Source: an uncultured Eubacteriales bacterium
GTDB lineage: Bacteria > Bacillota > Clostridia > Oscillospirales > UBA644
NCBI GenBank assembly: GCA_934454405.1
Contig: CAKSFN010000008.1
Coordinates: 51,699-115,698, forward strand
Direction: 5' to 3'
DNA length: 64,000 nucleotides
Shown: one piece after another, positions 14,902-22,782 of the stretch
How positions within the stretch are numbered: position 1 is the stretch's first letter
Layout of the letters: each line of letters starts with the position of its first letter
The notes under the pieces: generated by a model
What the model was told of the DNA's origin: nothing
What the model saw: only the letters and a program-made list of their open reading frames with translations
The model's database searches: none
Made by a program: the position numbers and the translations under genes

Positions 14902-15176
14902 GGCTGATGATGTCCGGACTCTTATCGCCCGACACAGGCTATTTTCGGTTATTTTCTCTCTTTTCGTTTTGGCGGGCGTCAGCCCGCCTGCGTCTCAAAA
15001 AGAAAAAATTCCTCGAAAATTTTTCTGTGTCGGGTGCGTGCAGTTTTTACGGTGCGGATTTTTGTCATAACGACAAAGAAGCCGCAGTGAATACTTGACG
15101 TATTTACAAGGCTTTTGCGAAAGTCAGGGCGAAAATCCGCCCGTTAAAACCGATGAGAGTTCGAATATCATCAGCC
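14902..15176. other. Branched inverted-repeat module inside repeat B; possible structured RNA
   Basis: The module is closed by the perfect 10-bp pair GGCTGATGAT (14902-14911) and ATCATCAGCC (15167-15176). Inside it are two sub-domains. The first is CCCGACACAG (14928-14937) with CTGTGTCGGG (15025-15034), enclosing the hairpin GGCGGGC/GCCCGCC (14981-14998). The second is GCGGATTTT (15054-15062) with AAAATCCGC (15132-15140), enclosing TGTC/GACA, AAGCC/GGCTT and GTGAATAC/GTATTTAC. That last stem uses one G-U pair if transcribed from the plus strand. No known RNA family was recognised. Confidence 0.55.
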
Positions 15177-15218
15177 ATGGGTTCGATTCACCCATTCTGA
15201 ACCTTTTTTCCTATCCCC

Positions 15219-15260
15219 AAAGGGGCTGTAAAAAAACTTGCGTTTTTTTACAGCCCCTTT
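15219..15260. terminator. Perfect 18-bp palindrome, right end of repeat B
   Basis: AAAGGGGCTGTAAAAAAA (15219-15236), loop CTTGCG (15237-15242), complement 15243-15260. The loop is the reverse complement of the CGCAAG loop seen at 17182 and 63944. Confidence 0.72.
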
Positions 15261-15308
15261 CCCTTTCGGAAACATTCCGGATAAAAAAGAATCAAAAGAT
15301 ATAAAGCG

Positions 15309-15341
15309 AAAAGCCCCGGATATGCGGCTCCGAGGGCTTTT
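15309..15341 (-). terminator. Terminator of dut
   Basis: AAAAGCCC (15309-15316) pairs with GGGCTTTT (15334-15341), extended inside by CGGA with TCCG. On the minus strand it is followed by TTCGC and T-rich sequence, 41 bases after the dut stop. Confidence 0.65.
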
Positions 15342-15381
15342 CTGTATGGTTATAAGAAGGATTAATCTTTTTTCGCGGGAT

Positions 15382-15828
15382 TTATCTCTTTCCCGTCGAG
15401 CCGAAGCCTCCGCTTCCGCGCTCCGTTTCGTCAAGCGCGTCCGAAACGACAAATTCCGCCGCCAGATAAGGCGTCAGCACCATCTGCGCTATGCGTTGTC
15501 CGTTTTCAACCGTCTGTGTCTTTTCGGAATGATTATGAAGCGCAACGATAAGCTCTCCGCGGTAATCGCTGTCTATCACCCCGACCTTATTCGCCGGCGC
15601 GAGCCCGGATTTGCAGGCAAGACCGCTGCGTGCGTATATCAACCCGACAAACCCGTCGGGGATCTCCATTGCAAGCCCCGTCGGAACAAAAACCGTTTCG
15701 CCGGGCTTTATTTCAACGGATGGTTGAAGCAAACAGGCGTAAAGATCGGCTCCCGCCGCGGAGGAGGAACCGTAAGTCGGAACGACCGCCTTGTCGTTCA
15801 GTTTTTTGATTTTTACCTGCTGTTTCAT
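15382..15828 (-). CDS. dut: dUTP diphosphatase
   Basis: 148 residues, the size of trimeric dUTPases. All five motifs are present: AGADLYA, YARSGLACKSGL, GVIDSDYRGEL, ENGQRIAQMVL and the C-terminal RGSGGFGSTG arm. It hydrolyses dUTP to dUMP and pyrophosphate, preventing uracil incorporation and supplying dTMP synthesis. The frame is open back to 15891, but the perfect promoter overlaps codons there. ATG 15828 is therefore the first start inside the transcript. Its ribosome site (AAAGAG, 12 bases away) is weak. Confidence 0.92.
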   Translation of the reverse strand: MKQQVKIKKLNDKAVVPTYGSSSAAGADLYACLLQPSVEIKPGETVFVPTGLAMEIPDGFVGLIYARSGLACKSGLAPANKVGVIDSDYRGELIVALHNHSEKTQTVENGQRIAQMVLTPYLAAEFVVSDALDETERGSGGFGSTGKR

Positions 15829-15862
15829 AGGCTGTTTCGTCTCTTTCGGATTTTCCGAATAC

Positions 15863-15891
15863 ATTTTATCACATAAAAGTACGTTTGTCAA
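15863..15891 (-). promoter_or_regulatory. Sigma-A promoter of dut
   Basis: On the minus strand, TTGACA (15891-15886), 17-base spacer, TAAAAT (15868-15863). It implies a start near 15856, which excludes the upstream in-frame ATGs at 15891 and 15864. Confidence 0.85.
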
Positions 15892-16017
15892 CTATATTTT
15901 GATACATTTCTTTCTTAAACGTCATTTTTTTTCAATATATTGTGGTTTGCTTCGAATTCTGTCGCCATTCCGTATATACTCCTGTCATTTCTTCTCTCTT
16001 CTTTTTTGAAAAATCTC

Positions 16018-16046
16018 TTGAAAAAAAGAGAATATTATGGTAGTAT
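16018..16046 (+). promoter_or_regulatory. Sigma-A promoter of the 16094 membrane protein gene
   Basis: TTGAAA (16018-16023), 17-base spacer, TAGTAT (16041-16046). It supports the start codon at 16094 over the one at 16052. Confidence 0.75.
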
Positions 16047-16093
16047 AGGCTATGATAATAGTCCACGGGACGACTTCAAAAAAGGAGAAATTT

Positions 16094-17080
16094 ATGAAAA
16101 ACAAAAAATTGAGAAATTATTGTCTGCTGTCTCTTCTCGGTGTTGCAGTCGTATGTTTTTATCCTCTTTATATGGGTGTTCGCGTCGTGTTTGATATGAT
16201 AAAAGACGGAACGGTCATGAAAGAGAATTACCCCAAATACATTATTCCCTATACGCCTGTTGCCGTTGCGTTGATAGTCGGTGTTTTACTGCTGCCGCTG
16301 TTTATGAAATATATGAAAAAATATGCTGTTCTCGGTGTCGTTCCCGTTTCTGCCGCAGTATTTTTCGCTGTTGAATATCTGTTTGAACAAAAAGTGGTCG
16401 TAACATCGACAGAGACGGTTTCAAAACTTGCCGACTGGCAGATGTATCTTTGCTATATGCCTCCCGAGGAAGAGCGTTATGTAACGGAAACTTTAATCCG
16501 AACGGAAAAACCCGTTGAAATCTTGATAGGTGAATACAACCCCGCGTTCAAACTTCATTTTTATATAATCTCAATCGTTATCATAGTCTGTCTGTTGAAC
16601 TGTATTTACGGGTTTGCGGAGTTGATTCGCAGCGGGAAGAAGGAGAAAACAAAAGCGCTTGTTTTGCAAAGCATATCATCCGTCGTATTTGTCGGTCTGT
16701 GTCTTCTTGCGTGCTTCACGGCGTTTTGGCGTGACGGGCAAATAACCGTTTCTCCGATCTCTGCGTTTCTGATGATTCTGTTTTTCATTGTTCTCGGATT
16801 AAACGTCGGAGTTTTTGTCGGCTCTTTTTTGATCGGAAAAAAAGTATTGATTTCCTGCGGCATTCCCGCTCTTGTTTCCGCAGCGTTGACAACTCTTATG
16901 TATGTGGGTGAATTGATTTTGCTCCATGGTCATTTATATCGTTTCGGTTCGGGCTTTTTCTTTGACGGTCTTCCCGGGGCGGCGTTTGCGCCCGTTGATA
17001 TCTGCGTAATAGTTCTTTCGGGAGTATTGGCATTTTTGCTCCTGAAAAGTGTCAACGGCAAACAGAAAAAGAATACTTGA
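16094..17080 (+). CDS. Polytopic membrane protein of unknown function
   Basis: 328 residues with about eight hydrophobic segments, at roughly 8-30, 55-75, 83-102, 170-190, 205-225, 235-260, 265-285 and 300-320. A soluble loop at about 104-165 (TSTETVSKLADWQMYLCYMPPEEERY...) lies between segments three and four and would face outward if the N-terminus is cytoplasmic. A Lys-rich tail NGKQKKNT ends the protein. The ribosome site AAAGGAG lies 6 bases before ATG 16094. No family was recognised. It is a single-gene unit with its own promoter, flanked by repeats, and its base use is more AT-rich than neighbouring genes. Confidence 0.7.
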   Translation: MKNKKLRNYCLLSLLGVAVVCFYPLYMGVRVVFDMIKDGTVMKENYPKYIIPYTPVAVALIVGVLLLPLFMKYMKKYAVLGVVPVSAAVFFAVEYLFEQKVVVTSTETVSKLADWQMYLCYMPPEEERYVTETLIRTEKPVEILIGEYNPAFKLHFYIISIVIIVCLLNCIYGFAELIRSGKKEKTKALVLQSISSVVFVGLCLLACFTAFWRDGQITVSPISAFLMILFFIVLGLNVGVFVGSFLIGKKVLISCGIPALVSAALTTLMYVGELILLHGHLYRFGSGFFFDGLPGAAFAPVDICVIVLSGVLAFLLLKSVNGKQKKNT

Positions 17081-17165
17081 ATCGCAAAAATTTGATCGGT
17101 TGACTTTTTGCCGCCGAAAATATATTTTGATACATATTTCGATTTTGCTCTCCGCGTTAAAGCAT

Positions 17166-17203
17166 AGGGGATGTAAAAAAACGCAAGTTTTTTTACATCC
17201 CCT
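17166..17203. terminator. Solitary repeat-family palindrome between convergent genes
   Basis: AGGGGATGTAAAAAAA (17166-17181), loop CGCAAG (17182-17187), perfect complement 17188-17203. It carries the GGGGATG variant seen at the left end of repeat A. It separates the plus-strand membrane protein from secA. Confidence 0.75.
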
Positions 17204-17228
17204 TCGAATTGTTTATTCAAATGTAATG

Positions 17229-19991
17229 TCAGTCGTCGCTGCCGGGAACTCTGCCGCAGCATTTTTTGTACTTTTTGCCGCTTCCGCACGGGCACGGGTC
17301 GTTTCTGCCGACCTTTTCGGCGGCTGTTTTGACCTTCGGCTTCGCCTTTTCCGTGCCTGCGTTCATCGCTTCCGCCGTGCCGGCCGCGCTTTCTTTCGCG
17401 ACGCGCTGACGCTTAACTTCTTCGCCCGTTCTTATGCGAACGAGAAGCAGGTCTCTGACGGTGTCGCGCTTGATGTCCGAAACAACTCCCTCGAACATTT
17501 CGTCCGCCGCGAATCTGTATTCGACGAGAGGATCCTTGTTCGCGTAGGAGCGGGTGGATACCGTCTGGCGCAGGTCGTCCATGGCGTCGATGTTGTCCAT
17601 CCAGTTTTTGTCAACGTTATGAAGAAGAACGACGCGCTCGATCTCACGCATTTTTTCGGGAGTGTTCGCCTGTTCGCTGATTTTGAGCCCGAGATTTATC
17701 TTTTCGATGAGTTTTTCTTTTATATCGGATTCTTTAAGGGAGTGAAGGTCTTCGTCGGACAACGCCTCGACTTCTCTTGACAGAATCGAGCCGGGGAACT
17801 CTTCGACGAACGCCGCGAGGTTCCATTCGTGTGCCTTGTCGGAGTTGCAGAACTGCGAAACCGCCTCGTCCGCAATATCCTCCACCATGTGCGCGATGTA
17901 TTCGTGCAGGTCGTTTCCGTCAAGAACAAGCCTGCGCTGCTCGTATATGAGCTGACGCTGTCTGTTTATGATGTCGTCGTATTCAAGAGTTCTCTTTCTG
18001 CGCGCGAAGTTGTTGCTTTCAACCTTCTTCTGCGCGTTTTCGATAGTGTTCGAAAGAAGCTTTGCTTCGATCGGCTGATCTTCGGGAATATTGAGCCTGT
18101 CGGAAATAGCCGCGAGTCTGTCGCCAGCGAAAAGACGGAGAAGATCGTCCTCGAACGAAACATAGAAGCAGCTTTCGCCGGGGTCACCCTGACGTCCCGC
18201 GCGTCCGCGCAGCTGATTGTCGATACGTCTGGACTCGTGTCTTTCCGTTCCTATGATGCAAAGGCCGCCCGCGTTTTTAACGGCTTCCGCTTCTTTATCG
18301 ACTTCCGCTTTGAAGTTCTCGTAAAGCTCTGTATATCTGCGGCGCGCCTCCAGAATTTTTTCGTCGGAGGTCTCTGCAAAAGAGGTTGAAGCAACGATGT
18401 ATTCGTGCTCGAACTCCTCTTTTTCCATCTGCTTCTTTGCCATATATTCCGCGTTGCCGCCGAGCGTGATGTCCGTTCCGCGTCCCGCCATATTGGTCGC
18501 TATCGTAACCGCGCCCTCGCGTCCCGCCTGAGCGATTATCGCCGCTTCTTTTTCATGGTATTTCGCGTTCAGAACATTATGCTCGATTCCTTCGCGTTTG
18601 AGAAGCTTGCTGAGAAGCTCGGATTTTTCTATCGTGACCGTGCCTATAAGCACCGGCTGCCCTTTCGCGTGAACCTCTTTGACCTTTTCCACAACGGCCT
18701 TGAATTTGCCTGCCTCGCTCTTGTATACCTTGTCGTTGAGGTCTTTTCTTATCATCGGTTTGTTGGTCGGTATCTCGATAACGTCAAGTCCGTAGATCTG
18801 TCTGAACTCGTCCTCCTCCGTCAGCGCCGTACCGGTCATACCCGAAAGCTTTTTATAAAGTCTGAAAAGGTTCTGGAACGTTATCGTCGCAAGCGTCTTG
18901 GACTCGTTTTCTATCTTGACGCCCTCTTTCGCTTCTATCGCCTGATGCAGACCGTTTGAGTAGCGTCTGCCGAACATCATACGACCCGTGAACTCATCAA
19001 CGATGATAACTTCGCCGTCCTTGACAACGTAGTCGATATCGCGTTTCATCGTTCCGTAAGCTTTAAGAGCCTGATTTATGTAGTGCTGAAGCCCGACATT
19101 TTCGATGTCCGCAAGGTTCTCTATCCCGAACGCTTTCTGCGCCTTTTCAACGCCCGACGCCGTCAGAACCGCATTCTTGTTTTTCTCGTCCACAACATAG
19201 TCGCCGTCAACGTCGTCGTAGCTTTCCTTGCTCTCCATTTCCTTGACAACGTATTTGCGCAGACCGCGAACAAAGGCGTTCGCTTTCTGATACATTTCGT
19301 CGGATTCTTCGCCGTGACCGGAAATGATAAGCGGCGTTCTCGCCTCGTCGATAAGAATTGAGTCTACCTCGTCCACTATGGCGAACGCCTGACCGCGCTG
19401 CACCATATTTTCCTTGTAGATAACCATATTGTCGCGCAGGTAGTCGAAGCCTATTTCGTTGTTTGTGCCGTATGTTATATCCGCGGCGTAAGCCTTTCTT
19501 CTCTGATCGTTGTCCAGCCCGTGAACGATAAGTCCCACTTCAAGCCCGAGAAATCTGTGTATTTTTCCCATCCACTCGCTGTCGCGCTGCGCCAGATAGT
19601 CGTTTACGGTAACTATATGAACGCCGTTGCCCGTCAGCGCGTTCAGGTACGAGGGAAGAGTTGCGACAAGCGTTTTTCCTTCGCCCGTTTTCATCTCGGC
19701 TATTCTGCCCTGATGCAGAACGACGCCTCCGACCAGCTGACAGTCGAAATGTCTCATTCCGAGAACTCTGCGCGACGCCTCGCGAACGGTTGCGAACGCT
19801 TCGGGAAGAATGTCGTCAAGCGTTTCCCCTTCCGCAAGTCTTTTCTTGAATATATCCGTTTTTCCGCGAAGTTCCTCGTCGGAGAGCGCCTTAAATTCGG
19901 GCTCCAAGGAGTTTATCTTCGTCACGATCGGATTGATTTTTTTCAGCTCGCGCGAACTGTGCGTGCCGAAAACCGATTCAAAAAGTCCCAT
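17229..19991 (-). CDS. secA: Preprotein translocase motor subunit SecA
   Basis: 920 residues, longer than the ~840 of Bacillus SecA. Nucleotide-binding domain 1 has MKTGEGKTLVATLPSYLNAL and DEVDSILIDEARTPLIISG. The preprotein cross-linking domain follows, then NBD2 with TNMAGRGTDITLGGNAEYMAK and RRIDNQLRGRAGRQGDPG. The C-terminus RNDPCPCGSGKKYKKCCGR is a complete SEC-C zinc motif. It drives post-translational protein export through SecYEG; secE is also in this window at 61794. It is monocistronic. The extra length lies in the helical scaffold region and in the Ala/Lys-rich linker before the zinc motif. Confidence 0.97.
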   Translation of the reverse strand: MGLFESVFGTHSSRELKKINPIVTKINSLEPEFKALSDEELRGKTDIFKKRLAEGETLDDILPEAFATVREASRRVLGMRHFDCQLVGGVVLHQGRIAEMKTGEGKTLVATLPSYLNALTGNGVHIVTVNDYLAQRDSEWMGKIHRFLGLEVGLIVHGLDNDQRRKAYAADITYGTNNEIGFDYLRDNMVIYKENMVQRGQAFAIVDEVDSILIDEARTPLIISGHGEESDEMYQKANAFVRGLRKYVVKEMESKESYDDVDGDYVVDEKNKNAVLTASGVEKAQKAFGIENLADIENVGLQHYINQALKAYGTMKRDIDYVVKDGEVIIVDEFTGRMMFGRRYSNGLHQAIEAKEGVKIENESKTLATITFQNLFRLYKKLSGMTGTALTEEDEFRQIYGLDVIEIPTNKPMIRKDLNDKVYKSEAGKFKAVVEKVKEVHAKGQPVLIGTVTIEKSELLSKLLKREGIEHNVLNAKYHEKEAAIIAQAGREGAVTIATNMAGRGTDITLGGNAEYMAKKQMEKEEFEHEYIVASTSFAETSDEKILEARRRYTELYENFKAEVDKEAEAVKNAGGLCIIGTERHESRRIDNQLRGRAGRQGDPGESCFYVSFEDDLLRLFAGDRLAAISDRLNIPEDQPIEAKLLSNTIENAQKKVESNNFARRKRTLEYDDIINRQRQLIYEQRRLVLDGNDLHEYIAHMVEDIADEAVSQFCNSDKAHEWNLAAFVEEFPGSILSREVEALSDEDLHSLKESDIKEKLIEKINLGLKISEQANTPEKMREIERVVLLHNVDKNWMDNIDAMDDLRQTVSTRSYANKDPLVEYRFAADEMFEGVVSDIKRDTVRDLLLVRIRTGEEVKRQRVAKESAAGTAEAMNAGTEKAKPKVKTAAEKVGRNDPCPCGSGKKYKKCCGRVPGSDD

Positions 19992-20044
19992 TATCTGTCC
20001 TCACAAAAAGATTATTTTTTTCCGTGCCGAAAAAGCATAAAAGT

Positions 20045-20286
20045 CTAATTATAACAAGTATAGCATATTTCTCGGAAAAAATCTACCGTTTTTATAAAAT
20101 ATACGGAAAAAAACAAATTCGACACGCTCCGACGCCGAAAAAAATCTCCGCAATCCGAAAAAAGACCTCTTCCCGTGTTGATTTCTTTGAAAATATATGC
20201 TACAATGTATAATAGCATATTATATATATACGCGAAAAAAAGATTAACAACGGGCGCCGCGCCCGAATGCGAAAAGAGGAAGCGAC
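20045..20286. other. Divergent secA/yifB control region
   Basis: AT-rich spacer with no gene. On the secA side, the minus strand contains TGCTATACT, an extended -10-like site near 20060, with no clear -35. On the yifB side there is a full promoter (20178-20206). An inverted repeat, ATATGCTA (20195-20202) and TAGCATAT (20213-20220), brackets its -10 and may be an operator. Confidence 0.45.
20178..20206 (+). promoter_or_regulatory. Sigma-A promoter of the yifB-ksgA-dCMP deaminase operon
   Basis: TTGATT (20178-20183), 17-base spacer, TACAAT (20201-20206) with a TG one base before the -10. Confidence 0.75.
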
Positions 20287-21822
20287 GTGGTATCAAAAGT
20301 CAGAACCGTCGGTCTGAACGGCCTTGACGGTTATGAAATCGAGGTTGAAACAGACGTTTCGAGAAGCGCCGACGAAACAAAAATAGATATTGTCGGCTTG
20401 CCCGACAACGCCGTTCGGGAGTCGAAGGAAAGGCTTCGCGCCGCTCTTAAAAACAGCGGATACGGCATAGAGGGCTTTTGCGTTACGATAAATCTTGCCC
20501 CCGCAGACGTTAAAAAAGAGGGCTCCGTTTACGACCTCGCCATGATTCTCGGCGTGCTGACTTCGGCGGAGGTTATCCCCGCCGTCAGCCCGAAAAAATG
20601 TTTTATAGGCGAGATATCCCTGTCGGGTGACGTCCGTCCCTGTTCGGGAGTTCTTGCGGGAACGATAGTTGCAAAGCAGCTCGGTTTTGAAGAAATTTTC
20701 GTGCCTCTTGCAAACGCTTCCGAGGCGGCGTGCATCGGCGGCATAACCGCTTATGCCGTGACGAATATCACCGATCTTGTCGAGCATCTTTGCGGAAGGA
20801 AGTCTCTTGCGAAGTCGGAACACCGCCCCGTGAATACGGACGAAACGCCCGCGCTTGATTTTTCCGACGTCGTCGGACAGCGCGCCGCGAAACGCGCCTG
20901 CGAGATTGCCGCCGCGGGCGGTCACAATATGCTTTTCATAGGCCCTCCCGGAACGGGCAAGTCCATGCTCGCAAAAGCCCTTCCCGGAATACTTCCCGAG
21001 ATGTCCGAGGATGAAATAATCGGGTCAAGCCGCATATATTCCGTTGCGGGAAAACTGACGCAGGACAAGCCTCTTGTAACAAGGCGCCCCTTCGTCACAA
21101 CGAATCAGAGCGTGTCCGTGCCCGCGATGACGGGCGGCGGTTCAAGCCCCGTTCCCGGTCTTATATCTCTGGCGCACAACGGTGTTTTGTTCCTCGACGA
21201 GGTTGCGGAGTTTCCTCCCAAGGTTCTCGACTGCCTGCGTCAGCCGCTCGAGGACGGAACCGTAAGCATCAGCCGTGTTCGCGGAACGGTCGCATATCCG
21301 GCGTCGTTTATGCTCGTTTGCGCCATGAACCCGTGCCCGTGCGGCAAATACGGTCAGCCCGAGCTTAAATGCTCCTGCACAAAAGCGCAGATAGACAGAT
21401 ATATGCACCGTCTTTCGGGACCTCTTCTGGACCGCATTGATTTGCAAGTCGAGCTTCCGACCGTGCCCGTAAAGGATCTGAAAAACCGCGCGAAGGCGGA
21501 AAGCTCGGCAAGTATCAAAAAACGCGTCGACGCGGCAAGGGAGCTTCAAAGAGAGAGATACTCCGGATACGGCATATCGTGCAACGCGAAGCTCACTCCC
21601 GCGCTTTTGAGGGATATTTGCCAAAAGCGAATAACCGCGGAAGCCGACGCGCTTTTGAGCGACGTTTTTGAAAAAGGCTTTCTTTCCATGCGCTCCTATG
21701 ACAAGCTGATAAGAATAGCGCAGACGGTTGCCGATCTCGAAGGCAGCGACGCGATAGAAAAGAATCATATCTCGGAGGCGATATATTTCCGCTCTCTCGA
21801 TAAAAAATATTTCAACAAATAA
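20287..21822 (+). CDS. YifB/ComM-family Mg chelatase-like AAA+ ATPase
   Basis: 511 residues. The N-terminal ChlI/Lon-like domain (DIVGLPDNAVRESKERLRAAL) is followed by the AAA+ module with Walker A FIGPPGTGKSMLAKALPG and Walker B GVLFLDEVAEF. Cys-rich CAMNPCPCGKYG and KCSC, then the C-terminal sensor domain, complete the family order. ComM-type relatives promote branch migration during natural transformation in Gram-negatives; the role in Bacillota is less clear. The start is GTG 20287, with AAGAGGAAG 5-8 bases upstream. It is the first gene of a tight operon. Confidence 0.88.
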   Translation: MVSKVRTVGLNGLDGYEIEVETDVSRSADETKIDIVGLPDNAVRESKERLRAALKNSGYGIEGFCVTINLAPADVKKEGSVYDLAMILGVLTSAEVIPAVSPKKCFIGEISLSGDVRPCSGVLAGTIVAKQLGFEEIFVPLANASEAACIGGITAYAVTNITDLVEHLCGRKSLAKSEHRPVNTDETPALDFSDVVGQRAAKRACEIAAAGGHNMLFIGPPGTGKSMLAKALPGILPEMSEDEIIGSSRIYSVAGKLTQDKPLVTRRPFVTTNQSVSVPAMTGGGSSPVPGLISLAHNGVLFLDEVAEFPPKVLDCLRQPLEDGTVSISRVRGTVAYPASFMLVCAMNPCPCGKYGQPELKCSCTKAQIDRYMHRLSGPLLDRIDLQVELPTVPVKDLKNRAKAESSASIKKRVDAARELQRERYSGYGISCNAKLTPALLRDICQKRITAEADALLSDVFEKGFLSMRSYDKLIRIAQTVADLEGSDAIEKNHISEAIYFRSLDKKYFNK

Positions 21823-21833
21823 AGGAAAAACCG

Positions 21834-22781
21834 ATGAAAATATCCGTTTTGGACAGAGATGCGATAGGAAAAGACATTGATATTTCGGGCTTTGAGAAGT
21901 TCGGAAAAGTGACCGTTTACGATAAAACCGTTCCCGCCGACACCGTCGTCAACATCGGGGATGCGGACATTGCGGTGACAAACAAGGTAAGACTTTCTTC
22001 CGAAATTCTCGCGGCTGTGCCGAATCTGAAATTTATTGCGGAGGCGGCGACGGGCGTCGATAACATCGATACGGCGTTCTGCCTCGAACACGGCATAGGC
22101 GTGGCAAACGTGCCCGCGTATTCGACCGCATCCGTGGCGCAGGTGACGGTCTCTCTTGCCTGTATGATGATGACAAAGCTTGACGTTTTTTGCGATTTCT
22201 GCCGTTCGGGTGAATATACGGCGGCAGGACTTCCCAACCGCCTTGTTCCGCCGTTCGACGAATTTGACGGAAAAACGTGGGGCATAATCGGTTACGGCAA
22301 TATCGGCAAAAAGGTCGCAGATATCGCGCGCGCTTTCGGCTGCCGTGTCATCGCATATACGCGCACGCCGAAAACCGATGTCGAATGCGTGAAGCTTGAC
22401 CGTTTGCTCGGCGAGAGCGACATCATATCCGTGCATTGTCCTCTGACCGACGCGACAAGAGGGCTTATCGGCAGAGAAGAATATTCAAAAATGAAGAAAA
22501 AGCCCTTGCTCATAAATGTTGCGCGAGGCGCTGTGCTTGATAACGACGCAACGGTCGAGGCTGTTCTGAACGGCGTCCTCGGCGGCTTCGCTTCCGACGT
22601 TTATGACAAAGAACCGTTTCCCGCGGATCACCCGTATGTGAAGATAAAGGATATGGAAAACGTATATTTTACGCCGCATATCGCGTGGGCTTCCGTGCAG
22701 GCGAGAAAGCGTCTTGTTTCCGAAATGGAAAAGAATATCGCCGCATTTCTGAGCGGCGAAAAACGCAACAGAGTGGTATGA
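21834..22781 (+). CDS. D-isomer-specific 2-hydroxyacid dehydrogenase (glycerate dehydrogenase-like)
   Basis: 315 residues. An N-terminal substrate domain includes EAATGVDNIDTAFC. The NAD-binding domain begins with GKTWGIIGYGNIGKKVADIARAFG (Rossmann GxGxxG). HCPLTDATRGLIGREEYSKM, LINVARGAVLDNDATVEAV and VYDKEPFP are family motifs, and TPHIAWASVQARKR holds the catalytic His. The Arg is expected in VARG and the Glu in DKEP. The reaction is NAD(H)-dependent interconversion of a 2-oxoacid and a D-2-hydroxyacid; hydroxypyruvate/glycerate is the closest guess. It lies 11 bases after yifB and 1 base before ksgA. Confidence 0.87.
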   Translation: MKISVLDRDAIGKDIDISGFEKFGKVTVYDKTVPADTVVNIGDADIAVTNKVRLSSEILAAVPNLKFIAEAATGVDNIDTAFCLEHGIGVANVPAYSTASVAQVTVSLACMMMTKLDVFCDFCRSGEYTAAGLPNRLVPPFDEFDGKTWGIIGYGNIGKKVADIARAFGCRVIAYTRTPKTDVECVKLDRLLGESDIISVHCPLTDATRGLIGREEYSKMKKKPLLINVARGAVLDNDATVEAVLNGVLGGFASDVYDKEPFPADHPYVKIKDMENVYFTPHIAWASVQARKRLVSEMEKNIAAFLSGEKRNRVV

Positions 22782-22782
22782 A

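Larger units (their letters stand above)
14719..15260. repeat. Dispersed repeat, copy B (542 bp, with a 275-bp insert)
   Basis: Bases 14723-14898 match copy A (1594-1774) almost base for base, as do 15180-15260 (1775-1856). The left end (GGAATGTAAAAAAAGCCC) and the right palindrome match those of copy A. Between the matching parts lies an insert, 14902-15176, that copy A lacks. The hairpin next to the insertion point is CGTAC/GTACG here and TGTAT/ATACA in copy A, so the sequence changed while pairing was kept. It sits between the convergent NYN and dut genes. No protein is encoded. Confidence 0.72.

Noticed and set aside
15180..15200. tRNA-like GGTTCGATTC (T-arm) next to repeat B, also in repeat A
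   Set aside because: The flanking stem does not pair as a T arm (9-base loop), and there is no acceptor stem, anticodon arm or D arm nearby.
15829..15891. Longer N-terminus for dUTPase
   Set aside because: The segment overlaps a consensus promoter and adds residues not found in the family.
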